NCBI GenBank assembly: GCA_947626395.1
Contig: CANQRU010000025.1
Span: 1-51,917, forward strand
DNA from: an uncultured Lachnospiraceae bacterium
Lineage (GTDB): Bacteria; Bacillota; Clostridia; Lachnospirales; Lachnospiraceae
DNA: 51,917 nt
Direction of reading: 5' to 3'
Part shown: positions 51,912 to 51,917 of the stretch, one piece after another
How the letters are laid out: each line of letters starts with the position of its first letter
Position numbering within the stretch: position 1 is the first letter of the stretch
The notes under the pieces: model-generated
Databases searched by the model: none
Seen by the model: only the letters and a program-made list of their open reading frames with translations
What the model was told of the DNA's origin: nothing
Made by a program: the position numbers and the translations under genes

Positions 51912-51917
51912 ATACCT

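Overview
The window looks like chromosomal DNA of a spore-forming, anaerobic member of the Clostridia, most likely a gut Lachnospiraceae. This rests on gene content: an alpha/beta-type small acid-soluble spore protein, a PdaA-like spore-cortex deacetylase, YlbJ, RecU, LL-diaminopimelate aminotransferase and a DUF6465-type Lys/Ala-rich protein. Ribosome-binding sites are strong AGGAGG types, and several promoters fit the sigma-A consensus with 17-bp spacers. The genus is not named because no rRNA or other marker is present.

Layout. 1-9.6 kb is housekeeping: dapL, a convergent deacetylase, a histone-H1-like protein, a HerA/DUF853 ATPase, an RsmF-type rRNA methyltransferase, a HAD phosphatase and recG. 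9.6-10.9 kb holds a spore protein gene and a MntA/HepT toxin-antitoxin pair. 11.1-34.9 kb is a large uronate/glycosaminoglycan-type sugar locus. 35-45.2 kb returns to housekeeping: rsmD-coaD, a coiled-coil protein, ylbJ, an M23 peptidase, a second RsmF paralogue, two pseudouridine synthases, HAD and SDR proteins, and recU. 45.5-51.5 kb is a 5-oxoprolinase operon: an NRAMP-like carrier, pxpB, pxpC, BCCP, biotin carboxylase and pxpA. The window ends with a tiny hydrophobic type I toxin candidate.

The sugar locus has two parts. The left part (11.1-18.6 kb) has C-ending codon use and encodes a GH88 unsaturated glucuronyl hydrolase, a GPH symporter, DhuD-like and DhuI-like enzymes, a discoidin-like cytosolic protein and a TM2-domain membrane protein. 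Its AraC regulator and its GH88 gene each carry a one-base frameshift. Just upstream lies an internally deleted AraC relative, and just downstream a 3' fragment of a second dhuI. This suggests a transferred block that replaced a native version. The right part (18.9-34.9 kb) has a GH79 glucuronidase, a second GPH symporter plus TM2 protein, two NagZ-like GH3 enzymes flanking MATE and HAD genes, UxuB and UxuA, an AraC regulator and a GH2 enzyme. None of the glycosidases has a visible signal peptide, so imported oligosaccharides are probably dismantled in the cytosol. Glucuronate then passes through UxuB/UxuA, and unsaturated uronate through DhuI/DhuD, to 2-keto-3-deoxygluconate. UxaC, KdgK and the KDPG aldolase are not in the window.

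The most informative new signals are non-coding. Three operons of the right part share a motif (CGAAAAGAG, then TACT exactly 19 bp downstream) at a fixed distance from the -10 box, defining a likely AraC regulon. ylbJ carries two in-frame 93-bp repeats whose hairpin has compensatory base changes. A second hairpin family with a conserved 12-base leader follows the uxu and GH2 operons.
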